The notes under the pieces are model-generated. The model made no database searches and was not told where the DNA came from. It saw only the letters and a list, made by a program, of their open reading frames with translations. The position numbers and the translations under genes are program-made. Of a stretch of 64,000 nucleotides of DNA, positions 63,944 through 64,000 are shown piece after piece. This DNA comes from CAZGAQ01 sp964523405. GTDB lineage: Bacteria; Planctomycetota; Phycisphaerae; UBA1845; Fen-1342. Location: contig CAZGAQ010000018.1 in NCBI GenBank assembly GCA_964523405.1, positions 26,049 through 90,048 on the forward strand, in the 5' to 3' direction. The first letter of the stretch is position 1, and each line of letters starts with the position of its first letter.

Positions 63944-64000
63944 TGGGCGGCAAGGGACTCGAACCCCTGACCTTCTCGGTGTAAACGAGACGCTCTAGCC
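63944..64000 (-). tRNA. tRNA-Val (TAC), 5' end beyond the window
   Basis: The minus strand reads, from the edge, GGCTAGAGCG (end of the D arm), TCTCG TTTACAC CGAGA (anticodon stem-loop with TAC), a T arm with GGTTCGAGTCCC, and the 3' acceptor GCCGCCC with discriminator A at 63944. The 5' acceptor and part of the D arm are missing. CCA is not encoded. Confidence 0.9.

Noticed and set aside
1..64000. CRISPR array, insertion sequence, phage or integrase
   Set aside because: No regularly spaced direct repeats, no transposase- or integrase-like protein, and no attachment-site duplication was seen, including next to the two tRNA genes.

Overview
The window is GC-rich, with strongly GC-ending codons, and most likely comes from a planctomycete of the Phycisphaerae type. 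This is inferred from a combination of features: PEP-CTERM sorting tails, a prepilin-like protein with an H-x-DG-type C-terminus, dockerin-like Ca2+ repeats on secreted proteins, a CPxCGYDLRGLP zinc ribbon, a DUF4416 protein, a GlmU-related TIGR03991-type protein, and the McsA/McsB pair outside Firmicutes. No rRNA, insertion sequence, phage gene or CRISPR array is visible. There are two tRNAs: Tyr(GTA) at 40129-40211 and Val(TAC), cut by the right edge.

Left part (1-40 kb): mostly household and envelope genes. These are a U32/RlhA-like protein, a duplicated ABC-2 permease, dapF, mcsA-mcsB, an E2 / GspG-like / E3 / lipoprotein cluster on the minus strand, a LolA-like/thioredoxin/repeat fusion, a TrpB2-type tryptophan synthase beta chain divergent from a DAHP synthase, an orphan iron-type binding lipoprotein, an ECF sigma / anti-sigma / STN-domain operon, an MFS transporter with a histidine kinase, an amidohydrolase, a membrane EEP-family phosphodiesterase, a radical SAM protein, a DUF4416-wecA-O-antigen-ligase operon, a GlmU-like protein, and two PEP-CTERM proteins (one with RCC1-like repeats).

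Central accessory locus (40.3-58 kb): the most interesting part. A GntR-HTH/LacI-sensor regulator is divergent from a run of secreted-protein genes: a PEP-CTERM protein, a pseudopilin-like protein, a 1042-aa dockerin protein, a DUF6259-like glycosidase with dockerin, and a GH97 glycosidase. The divergent spacer contains a dyad in which each strand carries TTGxAT, 16 bp, TATAAT, so the two promoters overlap exactly and share one inverted repeat. A 140-residue module occurs once in the PEP-CTERM protein and twice in the 1042-aa protein; I do not recognise it. Next come a 1689-aa gingipain-type (C25) protease fused to two beta-helix domains and a dockerin, and a small dockerin-repeat protein whose last repeat is cut off by an in-frame TAG. 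I read this as an inducible surface glycan-foraging locus plus secreted hydrolases.

Right part (58-64 kb): about 1.2 kb of unusual, less GC-rich DNA without a convincing gene, then a small zinc-ribbon membrane protein, an ArnT/PMT-like glycosyltransferase, a PAS-PAS hybrid histidine kinase, and the partial tRNA-Val.
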